This document shows, piece by piece, positions 34,627-43,497 of a stretch of 64,000 nucleotides of DNA. Source of the DNA: Ralstonia sp. RRA (lineage in GTDB: Bacteria; Pseudomonadota; Gammaproteobacteria; Burkholderiales; Burkholderiaceae). How positions within the stretch are numbered: the stretch's first letter is position 1; each line of letters begins with the position of its first letter. The position numbers and the translations under genes are program-made. Where the stretch lies: contig NZ_CP146092.1 in assembly GCF_037023145.1 (NCBI RefSeq), forward strand, positions 434,001 to 498,000. The letters run 5' to 3'. The notes below the pieces were generated by a model. The model was not told the DNA's origin, searched no databases, and saw only the letters and a list, made by a program, of their open reading frames with translations.

Positions 34627-35772
34627 ATGAAAGCATCTTCGCAACGCGATGGCCGGCAACTGACGTGGCATGACGTCATCGAAGCGGTCCGCAAACTGAC
34701 CATGGCCATTCGCCCGCAGGAGCGAGGCTTTGGGGCTGCCTCGGACGTTCGCGGCACCGCGTTCTGCATCCTGTCTCCCGATGGGCGGTTTGTTTCTGCC
34801 AATGGCAGTACCGAAGCCATCTTCGGCTATTCGAGAGAGGAATTGGCTTGCCACTCGCTGGTCGACATGGCAGCGCATGGTGGCCGACAGAACATCATCG
34901 ATGGACTCTCACGCTGCGCCTCAGGCATGTTTCATTCATTTCACGCCGACCTGTGCACGCGCAGCGGACACCCCGTCGCGATACTGCTTCACCAGCATCC
35001 CATTTTCGATAGCGATGGCCGCGTCGGCGCGCTGCTGACCATCCTTGAAGAACCCTCTGCAGGTGAACCGTCTGCCCCTGGTGCGGCCGGCGACACCTCG
35101 ACCACCGAACTCGACCCGACGCGTCAATACGCGTACCTGATGATCGGCCAGGAGCGGGAGCGCAAGCGCATCGCCGCCGAGCTGCACGATGGGCTCGGCC
35201 AGGCGCTGACGCTGATCAAGCTGACGATCGAGGATGCCCTGATCCACATCCATCGCAACAACATCGCCGAAGCTACGGAATTGCTCGACACGGCAGCGCT
35301 GCGCATACGCGAATCGATTGGCGACATGCGCCGCATCTGCAGCGAGCTGCGCCCAGCCCTGCTCGATCGCCTTGGGTTGGCCGCCGCGCTCGACGCCCTG
35401 TGCAAACGCATGGCGCAAGGCGCCGGGCATCTCGCCGTGCGCTTCGATTGCCGCGTCGAAGATGAGGAAGTGCCGGACAGCCTGAAGGCAGACATCTTCC
35501 GCATTACGCAGGAAGCCATGAGCAACGCCGTCAAGCACGGCGCTGCCACCGAGATCCGGCTGTGCCTGCGCCGTATCGAAACTGGAATCCTGCTGACAAT
35601 CCAGGACAACGGAATTGGCTTTGACACCCAACCGCTGTTTTCCGACCCGGTATCGCAATCGGGCCTCGGGCTCATCGGGATGCAGCAGCGTGTTGAGCTG
35701 GGCGGCGGCAGCTTCTTCATCCAGTCAAGCGTGGGTGACGGCACGGTGGTCTCCGCACTCTGGCGTACCTAA
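34627..35772 (+). CDS. PAS-domain sensor histidine kinase (HisKA_3, NarX/LiaS type)
   Basis: 381 residues from the ATG at 34627 (GGAGG upstream; the GTG at 34606 is a shadow start). A PAS domain (~45-135, SPDGRFVSANGSTEAIFGYSREEL) is followed by a HisKA_3 H-box ERKRIAAELHDGLGQALTLIK (~180) and an HATPase domain with ITQEAMSNAVKH and DNGIGFD/GLGLIGM boxes. No transmembrane helix or signal is seen, so it senses an internal signal through PAS. The downstream convergent gene encodes a matching NarL-type regulator. Position suggests control of the T2SS/cupredoxin cluster. Confidence 0.92.
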   Translation: MKASSQRDGRQLTWHDVIEAVRKLTMAIRPQERGFGAASDVRGTAFCILSPDGRFVSANGSTEAIFGYSREELACHSLVDMAAHGGRQNIIDGLSRCASGMFHSFHADLCTRSGHPVAILLHQHPIFDSDGRVGALLTILEEPSAGEPSAPGAAGDTSTTELDPTRQYAYLMIGQERERKRIAAELHDGLGQALTLIKLTIEDALIHIHRNNIAEATELLDTAALRIRESIGDMRRICSELRPALLDRLGLAAALDALCKRMAQGAGHLAVRFDCRVEDEEVPDSLKADIFRITQEAMSNAVKHGAATEIRLCLRRIETGILLTIQDNGIGFDTQPLFSDPVSQSGLGLIGMQQRVELGGGSFFIQSSVGDGTVVSALWRT

Positions 35773-35813
35773 GCCAAGCGCTAGCAACCACTTGAGCGCG
35801 CGGCTGAACGCGA

Positions 35814-36572
35814 TCACCCCGATGTGCCGCCGATCAGGCCACCCTGTTGGTCATAAGGATCACAGGGGTCAGGCGTGGAGTCGGCGCCGGGGTTGGCATC
35901 GGCGTGCCGATCCTGATGCGGCGCGATCAACCCCAGATCGATCGCGGCAAGCACCAGCCCCGTCACGTTGGAGACACCGAGTTTGTCCATCAGGTGCGCC
36001 CGGTATTTTTCGATCGTTTTTGGACTGAGGTTCAGATACTGCCCCACCTGGCGATTGGTCCGGCCTTCCGCCACGAGTTGAAGCACGCTTCGCTCGCGCG
36101 CGGTCAGCGTTTCCCAAGCGCTCCTGGGCGCAAGCACATCGTGGCCATTGACGAACGACTGAACGACGTTGCCATAGACATCGGCACTCAAGTGTCGCTT
36201 GCCCTGCGTGACCGCGTGCAGCGCTGCCACCAGTTCGTCGAAGGACGCGTCTTTGAGGACGTACCCGTCGACGCCCACGCGCAGCGCTTCCCTCACGTAC
36301 TCTTCTGCCTTGTAGACGGTCAGCACCACCACGCGAACCTGCGGCAGGCGGCGCTTGATGGTGGCGACCATGTCGATACCGTTCATGCCGGGCATCGACA
36401 GGTCGGTCAGCACCAGATCCGGAACCAGCGAGATGGCAAGCTGGCATGCCTCTCTTCCGTCCTTGGCCTCGCCCACCACTTCGTATTCACCCAGGGCAGA
36501 CAGCATTGACCGCAAGCCGCACCTGAGCAAATGGTGATCCTCCGCTATCAACAAGCGATGCATGGCGCTCAC
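35814..36572 (-). CDS. NarL/FixJ-family response regulator
   Basis: About 252 residues. The GTG at 36572 has GGGGAGG seven bases upstream, and an ATG lies at 36563. The receiver domain has acidic EDHH, phosphoacceptor in LVLTDLSMPGMNG, and conserved T and K (VVLTVYKAEEY, YVLKDAS). A LuxR-type DNA-binding domain follows (LTARERSVLQLVAEGRTNRQVGQYLNLSPKTIEKYRAHLMDKL). The C-terminal ~35 residues after the HTH (HQDRHADANPGADSTPDP) are an unusual tail. It is convergent with, and most likely phosphorylated by, the HisKA_3 kinase next door. Confidence 0.92.
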   Translation of the reverse strand: MSAMHRLLIAEDHHLLRCGLRSMLSALGEYEVVGEAKDGREACQLAISLVPDLVLTDLSMPGMNGIDMVATIKRRLPQVRVVVLTVYKAEEYVREALRVGVDGYVLKDASFDELVAALHAVTQGKRHLSADVYGNVVQSFVNGHDVLAPRSAWETLTARERSVLQLVAEGRTNRQVGQYLNLSPKTIEKYRAHLMDKLGVSNVTGLVLAAIDLGLIAPHQDRHADANPGADSTPDPCDPYDQQGGLIGGTSG

Positions 36573-37285
36573 GGCAAGTCCTCCCCAGTGCGGCCGCGTC
36601 TTTTGGGGCATCGGCGGGCCGACTGTGCTTGTTATCCCGATAAGCTCACACGAAACCGTGGAGCATGGTCTTTTTGCTTCTGGTTGCTCGCACTGCAGAA
36701 CGTGCGGCTGCGCTCGCTGCGAGGTCAGCAAGAAACACGCCAAGGCATTCAAATTCACAGGCCATACAGCACCCCTGCTCAGTCATTCAACAGAATCCAA
36801 AACAGACCGACAAAAAGCGTTTCAGCGGTGTTACATGCGCCGGGGTTCAAATCCTGGCCAATCGCCCACAGCGCCGTCCGTGCAAAACAGGTCGGGCGGG
36901 CGGAAAGCCTGACGCAGCATGCATTACCAGCGCGCGGCACCTCGGCAGCGAGCGCATTTCCACACTGTGTGGCTCTTGAAAGAATATGTAATGGAAACGA
37001 AGCCCTCCCCCTTTGAATCGGGAGGCGCTCACGGCCCGGAGATCTTGCAAGGGTCGCGTCCACACTGAAAGCCAGGCGAATGGCGCACCCAGTCAGTCTG
37101 ACCGCTCGCCTCTTCAGCACTGGCCGCCGCTATTTCGCATTCGGCGTTGCCCAGGGCGAACTCCGCATGTCGTCTTGCATTGAGATGACACGCCAAACCC
37201 TTGGATCCTCTGGGCTCTTCCGCGTGTCACCACAACGGCTCTGAAATGCCGCCACCCCTGCCTTTGCCATCCGGCTGCTTGGCCA
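36573..37285. other. Intergenic region without supported genes
   Basis: About 710 bp upstream of the mdc promoter region. Several frames are open but none has a convincing start with protein-like composition. A GGTTCAAATCC string near 36845 mimics a tRNA T-loop, but no cloverleaf can be built around it. Composition is less GC-rich than the neighbours. Confidence 0.5.
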
Positions 37286-37310
37286 TTTCATTAACCTCAA
37301 GCTAATGAAA
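37286..37310. promoter_or_regulatory. Candidate MdcR operator upstream of mdcA
   Basis: A perfect inverted repeat TTTCATTA-N9-TAATGAAA lies 84 bp before the mdcA start. The AT-rich dyad in an otherwise GC-rich region has the size and layout of LysR-type activator sites. The likely ligand is the MdcR-like protein encoded at 4.5-5.4 kb. I see no second copy upstream of that regulator gene. Confidence 0.6.
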
Positions 37311-37393
37311 CGGCGCCTAGGTTGATTGAAGTGCACGTCCTTCCGGCATACGGTACTGAACATTGAACGACTCAAGGCTGGAGACGCCACCCC

Positions 37394-39079
37394 ATGCAAC
37401 CGATGTCCACCCAATCGGCCAACGGAGCCGCCGCCATCCCGCCCCAGTGGCGCCGCCGGCGCGATGAAAAGGAACGCCGCCTGGCCGCCGCCCGTCGCAT
37501 CGCCAACGGCAAGGTCATCCCCACCGGCGATATCGTCGCTGCGCTCGAAGCGCTGCTTGCCCCAGGCGACCGCGTCGTGCTGGAGGGCAACAACCAGAAG
37601 CAGGCCGATTTCCTCTCGCGCTCGCTGGCCAAGGTGAACCCCGAGCGCCTGCACGATCTGCACATGATCATGCCGAGCGTGAGCCGCGCCGAGCATCTGG
37701 ATATTTTCGAAGCCGGCATCGCCCACAAGCTCGACTTCTCGTTTGCCGGGCCGCAGAGCCTGCGCATCAGCCAGTTGCTGGCCGACGGGCTGCTGGAAGT
37801 CGGCGCCATCCACACCTACATCGAGCTATATGCGCGGCTGGTGGTGGACCTGATCCCCAACGTATCGCTGGTGGCGGGCTTCAAGGCCGACCGCCAGGGC
37901 AACATCTACACCGGCCCCAGCACGGAAGACACGCCCGCGCTGGTCGAGCCCACTGCGTTTTCCGACGGCATCGTGATCGTGCAGGTGAACGAGATCGTCG
38001 ATGACCCGGCCGACCTGCCACGCGTCGACATCCCCGGCTCGTGGGTCGACTTCATCGTGCAGGCCGACAAGCCGTTCTACATCGAACCGCTGTTCACGCG
38101 CGACCCGCGCCTCATCAAGCCCGTGCACGTGCTGATGGCGATGATGGCCATTCGCGGCATCTACCAGCGGCACAACGTGCAGTCGCTCAACCACGGCATC
38201 GGCTTCAATACCGCAGCCATCGAGCTGATCCTGCCGACGTACGGTGAACGCCTGGGCCTCAAGGGCAAGATCTGCCGTAACTGGACGCTCAACCCGCACC
38301 CGACGCTGATCCCCGCCATTGAATCAGGCTGGGTGGAAAGCGTGCATTGCTTCGGCACCGAGTTGGGCATGGAACGCTACGTGGCCGCGCGCCCGGATGT
38401 GTTCTTCACCGGCCGTGATGGCTCGCTGCGTTCGAACCGCATGCTGTGCCAATTGGCTGGCCAGTACGCGGTGGACCTCTTCATCGGCGCGACGCTGCAA
38501 GTGGATGGCGATGGGCATTCGTCCACCGTCACGCGCGGCCGCCTGGCTGGCTTTGGTGGTGCGCCCAACATGGGCCACGACCCGCGCGGCCGCCGTCATG
38601 CCACGCCCGCGTGGCTCGACATGACCGAGCCGGTGACGATGCTGGAGCGCGGCAAGAAGCTCGTCGTGCAGATGGTCGAAACCTTTCAGGAAGGCGGTAA
38701 GCCGACCTTCGTCGATACGCTCGATGCGGTGGCCGTCGCCAAGCAAAGCGGCATGCCGCTCGCGCCCATCATGATCTACGGCGACGACGTCACCCACCTG
38801 CTGACCGAAGACGGCATTGCATATCTCTACAAGGCACGCTCGCTGGAAGAACGGCGCGCGATGATCGCGGCCGTGGCGGGCGTCACATCGATTGGCCTGC
38901 GCCACGATCCGTCCAAGACCGAGCAGATGCGCCGCGACGGCCTGATCGCCCTGCCCGAAGACCTCGACGTGCGCCGCAGCGATGCCAGCCGCGAACTGCT
39001 CGCCGCCAAGAGCATTTCAGACTTGGTGGAATGGTCCGGTGGCCTGTACGAACCGCCTGCGCGCTTCCGGAGCTGGTAA
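37394..39079 (+). CDS. mdcA: Malonate decarboxylase alpha subunit (acetyl-ACP:malonate ACP transferase)
   Basis: 561 residues, full length for MdcA (second ATG three codons in). MdcA swaps acetyl for malonyl on the thiol of the prosthetic group of MdcC, the first step of the decarboxylation cycle. Recognisable segments include VVLEGNNQKQADFLSRSLAKV, GFKADRQGNIYTGPSTEDTPALVEPTAF and GRLAGFGGAPNMGHDPRGRRH. It heads an operon in the standard order mdcABCDE, with a TAATG overlap into mdcB. Cytoplasmic. Confidence 0.97.
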   Translation: MQPMSTQSANGAAAIPPQWRRRRDEKERRLAAARRIANGKVIPTGDIVAALEALLAPGDRVVLEGNNQKQADFLSRSLAKVNPERLHDLHMIMPSVSRAEHLDIFEAGIAHKLDFSFAGPQSLRISQLLADGLLEVGAIHTYIELYARLVVDLIPNVSLVAGFKADRQGNIYTGPSTEDTPALVEPTAFSDGIVIVQVNEIVDDPADLPRVDIPGSWVDFIVQADKPFYIEPLFTRDPRLIKPVHVLMAMMAIRGIYQRHNVQSLNHGIGFNTAAIELILPTYGERLGLKGKICRNWTLNPHPTLIPAIESGWVESVHCFGTELGMERYVAARPDVFFTGRDGSLRSNRMLCQLAGQYAVDLFIGATLQVDGDGHSSTVTRGRLAGFGGAPNMGHDPRGRRHATPAWLDMTEPVTMLERGKKLVVQMVETFQEGGKPTFVDTLDAVAVAKQSGMPLAPIMIYGDDVTHLLTEDGIAYLYKARSLEERRAMIAAVAGVTSIGLRHDPSKTEQMRRDGLIALPEDLDVRRSDASRELLAAKSISDLVEWSGGLYEPPARFRSW

Positions 39080-39993
39080 TGGAAAAGACCTTGCATCGGC
39101 CCTTGCCGGCCAGCCCGAAAGCGCGTGCGAAGCGATTGGGCGCGTTGGTGGAATCCGCCCTCATCGACGAGGTGACGCTGTCCCCCAAACCCGGTCTCGT
39201 CGACGTACGTGGCAACGGCGCGCACCACGATCTCGATTGGACGCTGATGGTGCATTCGGCCCAGACCCTGCGCCCCGCGTTTGAAGCGATGGCGTTGGCT
39301 GGCGCACAGATTGACTCGCTGCTGGCGCTGCGCGAGCGCATCGGCCGTCTGGGCCGCGAAGGTGAAGCGGCCATGCTGGATGCCACCGGCGGCATCAACA
39401 CGCACCGTGGCGCCATCTGGGCGCTCGGCCTGCTGGTAACGGCGGCTGCGCAGGCACCGCACGCGTTGGATGCCGCCGCCGTTGCGAATCGCGCAGCTCG
39501 CCTGGCCAACATCCCTGATCGCTTTGCGCCCGTCTCTACCGGCCACAAGGGCGAGCGCGCCTGCAACGACTACGGCGTCGGCGGTGCGAAGGGCCAAGCC
39601 TGTGCCGGCTTTCCGCACGTGATCAAGATAGCGCTGCCCGCTTTGCGCCAGGCGCGCGCCGCAGGCATCCGCGAAGACCACGCACGCGTGGACGCGCTGC
39701 TCGCCGTCATGGCCACGCTGGACGACACCTGCGTGCTCGCACGCGGTGGCGCTAATGCATTGCGCGTCGTGCAAACCGGTGCCGCCACCGTGCGTGCTGA
39801 AGGCGGGCTCGCAACACAGCAGGGCCGCCGCGCCTTCCGCCTGCTCGAACACGACATGCTGGCGCTGCACGTATCCCCCGGCGGCGCAGCCGACTTGCTG
39901 GCCGCCACGCTGTTCCTCGACCGCCTGCCCGCCAGCGCGCACGCATCTGACATCGCATCCGCTCATCAGGAAACCGAACATGGAGCATCTTGA
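39079..39993 (+). CDS. mdcB: Triphosphoribosyl-dephospho-CoA synthase
   Basis: 304 residues from the ATG at 39079, which overlaps the mdcA stop (TAATG). CitG/MdcB family: LIDEVTLSPKPGLVDVRGNGAHHDLD near the N-terminus, THRGAIWALG and GAKGQACAGFPHV later. It joins ATP and dephospho-CoA to make the 2'-(5''-triphosphoribosyl)-3'-dephospho-CoA precursor of the MdcC prosthetic group. The C-terminus overlaps mdcC by 14 bp. Confidence 0.96.
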   Translation: MEKTLHRPLPASPKARAKRLGALVESALIDEVTLSPKPGLVDVRGNGAHHDLDWTLMVHSAQTLRPAFEAMALAGAQIDSLLALRERIGRLGREGEAAMLDATGGINTHRGAIWALGLLVTAAAQAPHALDAAAVANRAARLANIPDRFAPVSTGHKGERACNDYGVGGAKGQACAGFPHVIKIALPALRQARAAGIREDHARVDALLAVMATLDDTCVLARGGANALRVVQTGAATVRAEGGLATQQGRRAFRLLEHDMLALHVSPGGAADLLAATLFLDRLPASAHASDIASAHQETEHGAS

Positions 39994-40279
39994 TTTTCAG
40001 TTCACCGGCGGCGCACCCGCCGGCCGGCGCGCGTATGCCGGCGTGGTCGGCTCCGGCGACCTCGAAGTGCTGCTGACTCCCGGCAACGCCGGCCAGATCG
40101 ACGTGGCCATCACTACGTCCGTTAACGGGATGAGCGCGACATGGCAGGCGCAGCTTGCACGCGTGTTCGGCTCGCATCCCTGGCCTGCTGCCAAGATCAC
40201 CATCAACGACTTCGGCGCGACACCGGCCGTGGTGCGGTTGCGGCTCGAGCAGGCGCTTGAAGCGCTTGCCCAAGCGTAA
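39980..40279 (+). CDS. mdcC: Malonate decarboxylase acyl carrier protein (delta subunit)
   Basis: 99 residues from the ATG at 39980. Ser25 in VVGSGDLEVLL is the expected attachment site of the phosphoribosyl-dephospho-CoA prosthetic group, the same position as in characterised MdcC proteins. The longer open frame upstream is a shadow of mdcB. It carries acetyl and malonyl thioesters between MdcA and the MdcD/E decarboxylase. Confidence 0.96.
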   Translation: MEHLDFQFTGGAPAGRRAYAGVVGSGDLEVLLTPGNAGQIDVAITTSVNGMSATWQAQLARVFGSHPWPAAKITINDFGATPAVVRLRLEQALEALAQA

Positions 40280-40288
40280 GGAGACGCC

Positions 40289-41134
40289 ATGTCACGCAAC
40301 CCGATTGAACGCGACAGCTTTATCGAACGCGATGCGCGCCGTCGAGCCATCGCGCTGCTCGACCCGGGCACCTTCCGTGAATTGCTTGATCCGTTCGAGC
40401 AGTTGACCTCCCCGTGGCTGCCGCGCCAGGGCATCGTCACGCAGGCCGATGATGGTGTGGTCGTCGCACGCGGCGCGCTTGGCGGCCAACCCGCCGTGGT
40501 GCTCGCCATTGAAGGCGCCTTCCAGGGCGGCAGCATGGGTGAGGTCTCCGGCGCCAAGATCGCAGGCGCGCTGGAGCTGGCGGCGGAAGACAACCGCAAC
40601 GGCATTCCCACGCGCGCTGTGATCGTCTTTGAGACGGGCGGCGTGCGGCTGCAGGAGGCCAACCTTGGCCTCGCCGCCATCGCTGAGATCCATGCAGGCA
40701 TCCGAGCGCTGCGTGAGTACGGCCCGGTGATCGGCATCACGGCGGGCACGGTCGGCTGCTTTGGCGGCATGAGCATCGCAGCGGGCCTGTGCAGCTACCT
40801 GCTGATGACGCGTGAGGCGCGCCTCGGCCTCAACGGCCCGCAGGTGATCGAACAGGAAGCCGGCATTGAGGAATACGATTCGCGCGACCGCCCCTTCATC
40901 TGGAGCCTGACCGGCGGCGAACAACGCGCCGCCACGGGCCTGGCCGATGTATGTATCGAAGACGATTCCGTCGCCATCCGAGCACAAGTCGTCGAATGGC
41001 TACGCGGCGGCGCACCCAAGCACCAGCGCAGCGAACAGATCGACCTGTACCTCGATCGCCTCGCCGCCGTCGACACCACGCGCCAAGTCACCGCCGAAGA
41101 TGTGCGCACGCTCTACGCCAAGGATCAAGCATGA
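40289..41134 (+). CDS. mdcD: Malonate decarboxylase beta subunit
   Basis: 281 residues with AAGGAG upstream. Crotonase/carboxyltransferase fold: EGAFQGGSMGEVSGAKIAGALELA, GITAGTVGCFGGMSIAAGLCSYLLMT and an oxyanion-hole glycine pattern typical of biotin-independent MdcD. With MdcE it decarboxylates malonyl-S-ACP to acetyl-S-ACP and CO2. Ends with ATGA overlap into mdcE. Confidence 0.97.
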   Translation: MSRNPIERDSFIERDARRRAIALLDPGTFRELLDPFEQLTSPWLPRQGIVTQADDGVVVARGALGGQPAVVLAIEGAFQGGSMGEVSGAKIAGALELAAEDNRNGIPTRAVIVFETGGVRLQEANLGLAAIAEIHAGIRALREYGPVIGITAGTVGCFGGMSIAAGLCSYLLMTREARLGLNGPQVIEQEAGIEEYDSRDRPFIWSLTGGEQRAATGLADVCIEDDSVAIRAQVVEWLRGGAPKHQRSEQIDLYLDRLAAVDTTRQVTAEDVRTLYAKDQA

Positions 41135-41976
41135 GCCAGAACGAACTTTCCACGCGCGGCGCGACCTGGATCCGCGCACTCACCAACGGCACGCCGGTGG
41201 CGGGCTATGGCACCACGCTGCAAGTCGTCGACGCCACGCTGGCGGATCAGGGCGCGCGCTACATCGCCGTCGTGCCTGATGCCGAGAACCGCTTCCCACG
41301 CGCGCGCAACGGCGAGGTCGGCCTCGTTGAAGGCTGGCAACTCGCGCGTGCCGTGCGCGACGTCATGACCGAAGACGCCGGGCAAGAGAAGAAGCGCGCC
41401 ATCGTCGCAGTCATCGATGTCGCCAGCCAGGCCTATGGGCGCCGAGAGGAAGCCTACGGTATCCACCTCGCCCTGGCGGCTGCAGCCGACGCCTATGCGG
41501 CCGCACGCTTGGCCGGCCACCCCGTGATCGGCTTGATCGTCGGCCGTGCCATGTCGGGCGCACTGCTCGCACACGGCTACCAGGCCAATCGCCTGCTCGC
41601 CCTCGACGACGCCGAGGTGATGGTCCACGCGATGGGCAAGGCTGCGGCTGCGCGCGTGACGCTGCGCTCCGTGGCCGATCTGGAACGCCTCGCGCAAGAG
41701 ATCCCGCCCATGGCCTACGACATCGCCAGCTTCGCGTCGCTCGGGTTGCTGTGGAAATTGCTGAAGGTCAAGTCGGCCAACGCACCCGATGCAGGCGACA
41801 TCGACACCGTGCAGACCGCACTCGCGGCAGCGTTGGCGGACATTGCCGCAGACCCATCACGCGGTCTGGAAAGCCGACTCGGCGCGCCGCTGCGTCAGGC
41901 CTCATCGCAAGTGCGCGAACGCCTGCGCGCGCAATGGAACGCGCAAGCGGAGAACACACAGCCCAACGAGAAATGA
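41131..41976 (+). CDS. mdcE: Malonate decarboxylase gamma subunit
   Basis: 281 residues from the ATG at 41131, overlapping the mdcD stop. MdcE family markers include the N-terminal ALTNGTPVAGYGTTLQVVDATL region, VIDVASQAYGRREEAYGIHLALAA and HAMGKAAAARVT. It is the codecarboxylase partner of MdcD in the acyl-ACP decarboxylation step. The operon is then interrupted by ~340 bp with an extragenic repeat before the transporter genes. Confidence 0.96.
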   Translation: MSQNELSTRGATWIRALTNGTPVAGYGTTLQVVDATLADQGARYIAVVPDAENRFPRARNGEVGLVEGWQLARAVRDVMTEDAGQEKKRAIVAVIDVASQAYGRREEAYGIHLALAAAADAYAAARLAGHPVIGLIVGRAMSGALLAHGYQANRLLALDDAEVMVHAMGKAAAARVTLRSVADLERLAQEIPPMAYDIASFASLGLLWKLLKVKSANAPDAGDIDTVQTALAAALADIAADPSRGLESRLGAPLRQASSQVRERLRAQWNAQAENTQPNEK

Positions 41977-42025
41977 CCTGGGCGCCAACGCAAGCGCCCA
42001 GACGGTGTGGCCGTACCCTGCCCTA

Positions 42026-42187
42026 GATGGCGCCTTGAATTTGTGTAAGCGGGCGGAAAAAAGAAGGAGGCCTGTTTGAGCGCAGCGAGTTTGCCTCCTT
42101 CGCCGCCCGGTTACAGAAATTCAAGGGGAAGTCGCCATCTCGGGCGCGCCTTTCTTTGCTTACTTTCTTTGGCAAGACAAAGAAAGT
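42026..42187. repeat. Extragenic palindromic repeat (CTTTCTTTG type) between mdcE and madL
   Basis: 42026-42139 forms one long imperfect palindrome: GATGGCG and CCTTGAATTT at the left pair with AAATTCAAGG and CGCCATC at the right, with GAAGGAGGC/GCCTCCTTC inside. A second perfect 10-bp hairpin, ACTTTCTTTG-gcaaga-CAAAGAAAGT, follows at 42162-42187. The CTTTCTTTGCTTACTTTCTTTG string is one I recognise as a very common intergenic repeat in beta- and some gammaproteobacteria. It may stabilise or attenuate the transcript between enzyme and transporter genes. The rest of 41977-42313 has no gene. Confidence 0.8.
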
Positions 42188-42313
42188 GAGTCAGCCCCGG
42201 CAGGGGATGAAACAAAGGATGCACCACCAGCAAAAAGAAAACAGTTTCTAACCCTCGATCACCACAACACCCATAACAGGCGACCCATCGCCGTTCCTTC
42301 AGGAGACAAAGAC

Positions 42314-42721
42314 GTGATCATCTACGGTACGACCCTGCTGGCGCTATGTCATCTCGCCGGCCTCTTCCTGGGCGATTTGCTCGGCCAGGCCATCGGTGTG
42401 AAGGCCAACGTTGGCGGCGTAGGCATCGCCATGTTGCTACTGATCTTTGCGCGCCTCTACCTGCACAAGCGCGGGCTAATGCCGGCCGCCACAGAAGCCG
42501 GCGTCTCGTTCTGGGGCGCGATGTACATCCCAGTGGTGGTGGCGATGGCGGCCACGCAGAACGTGGTGACGGCACTGCGCGGCGGCCCCGTCGCGCTGCT
42601 CGGCGCGATCGGCGCGGTGGTGGTGTGCGGCGTGTGCATCGCGCTCATCAACCGCACGGGCCGCGCAGAAGATCGGCAACCCCTGCCGCCGCTGCCTGAA
42701 TCCGAACAAGCCCGCGCCTAA
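42314..42721 (+). CDS. madL: Malonate transporter subunit MadL
   Basis: 135 residues with four predicted transmembrane helices (YGTTLLALCHLAGLFLGDLLG, VGGVGIAMLLLIFARLYL, AMYIPVVVAMAATQNVV, LLGAIGAVVVCGVCIALI). Matches MadL, the small subunit of the Na+-dependent MadLM malonate importer. It is followed 11 bp later by madM. Confidence 0.95.
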   Translation: MIIYGTTLLALCHLAGLFLGDLLGQAIGVKANVGGVGIAMLLLIFARLYLHKRGLMPAATEAGVSFWGAMYIPVVVAMAATQNVVTALRGGPVALLGAIGAVVVCGVCIALINRTGRAEDRQPLPPLPESEQARA

Positions 42722-42732
42722 GGAGCCCCGCC

Positions 42733-43497
42733 ATGCTGTCAATGCTAGAAAAAGTTCTGCAACACAACGGGCTGGTCGCGGCGTTTGCGCTGGTCGGCAT
42801 CGTCATGGGCCTGTCGATGTGGCTGTCGAAGAAACTGACGTTTGGCCGCGTGCACGGCTCTGCCATCGCCATCATGATCGGGCTGGTGCTGGCCTACTGG
42901 GGTGGCATGCAAACAGGCGGTGAACGCGGCCTGGCTGACCTGAAGCTGTTCGGCGGCATCGGCCTGATGGGCGGTGCCATGCTGCGCGACTTCGCCATCG
43001 TCGCCACCGCCTTTGAGGTGCAGGTGACCGAGGCACGCAAGGCCGGCATGATCGGCGCCGTCTCGCTACTGCTGGGGACGGTGCTGCCGTTCATCGTCGG
43101 CGCCTGCGTTGCCTACGCCTTTGGGTACACCGATGCCGTGAGCGTCACTACCATCGGCGCGGGTGCCGTCACGTATATCGTCGGGCCGGTAACGGGCGCG
43201 GCGCTGGGTGCCAGCTCCGATGTGATGGCGCTGTCGATTGCCACGGGCCTCGTCAAGGCGATCCTGGTGATGGTCGGCACGCCGTTCGCGGCCAAGGCAT
43301 TGGGCCTGAACAACCCGCGTGCGGCCATGGTGTTCGGTGGGTTGGCGGGTACGGTCAGCGGCGTATCGGCTGGGCTTGCCGCCACCGACCGGCGTCTGGT
43401 GCCCTACGGCTCGCTGGTGGCGACATTCCATACGGGCCTCGGTTGCCTGCTTGGCCCGTCGGTCCTGTTCCTCGCCACCAAGGCGCTGATCGCATGA
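42733..43497 (+). CDS. madM: Malonate transporter subunit MadM
   Basis: 254 residues, about eight transmembrane segments, with the MadM signatures GGMQTGGERGLADLKLFGGIGLMGGAMLRDFAIVATAFEV and GLAGTVSGVSAGLAATD. With MadL it brings malonate across the inner membrane. Its stop overlaps the mdcG start (ATGA), tying transport to cofactor assembly. Confidence 0.96.
   Translation: MLSMLEKVLQHNGLVAAFALVGIVMGLSMWLSKKLTFGRVHGSAIAIMIGLVLAYWGGMQTGGERGLADLKLFGGIGLMGGAMLRDFAIVATAFEVQVTEARKAGMIGAVSLLLGTVLPFIVGACVAYAFGYTDAVSVTTIGAGAVTYIVGPVTGAALGASSDVMALSIATGLVKAILVMVGTPFAAKALGLNNPRAAMVFGGLAGTVSGVSAGLAATDRRLVPYGSLVATFHTGLGCLLGPSVLFLATKALIA

Noticed and set aside
36800..36870. tRNA-like string with GGTTCAAATCC
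   Set aside because: The T-stem has a mismatch and no acceptor, D or anticodon arms can be paired around it.
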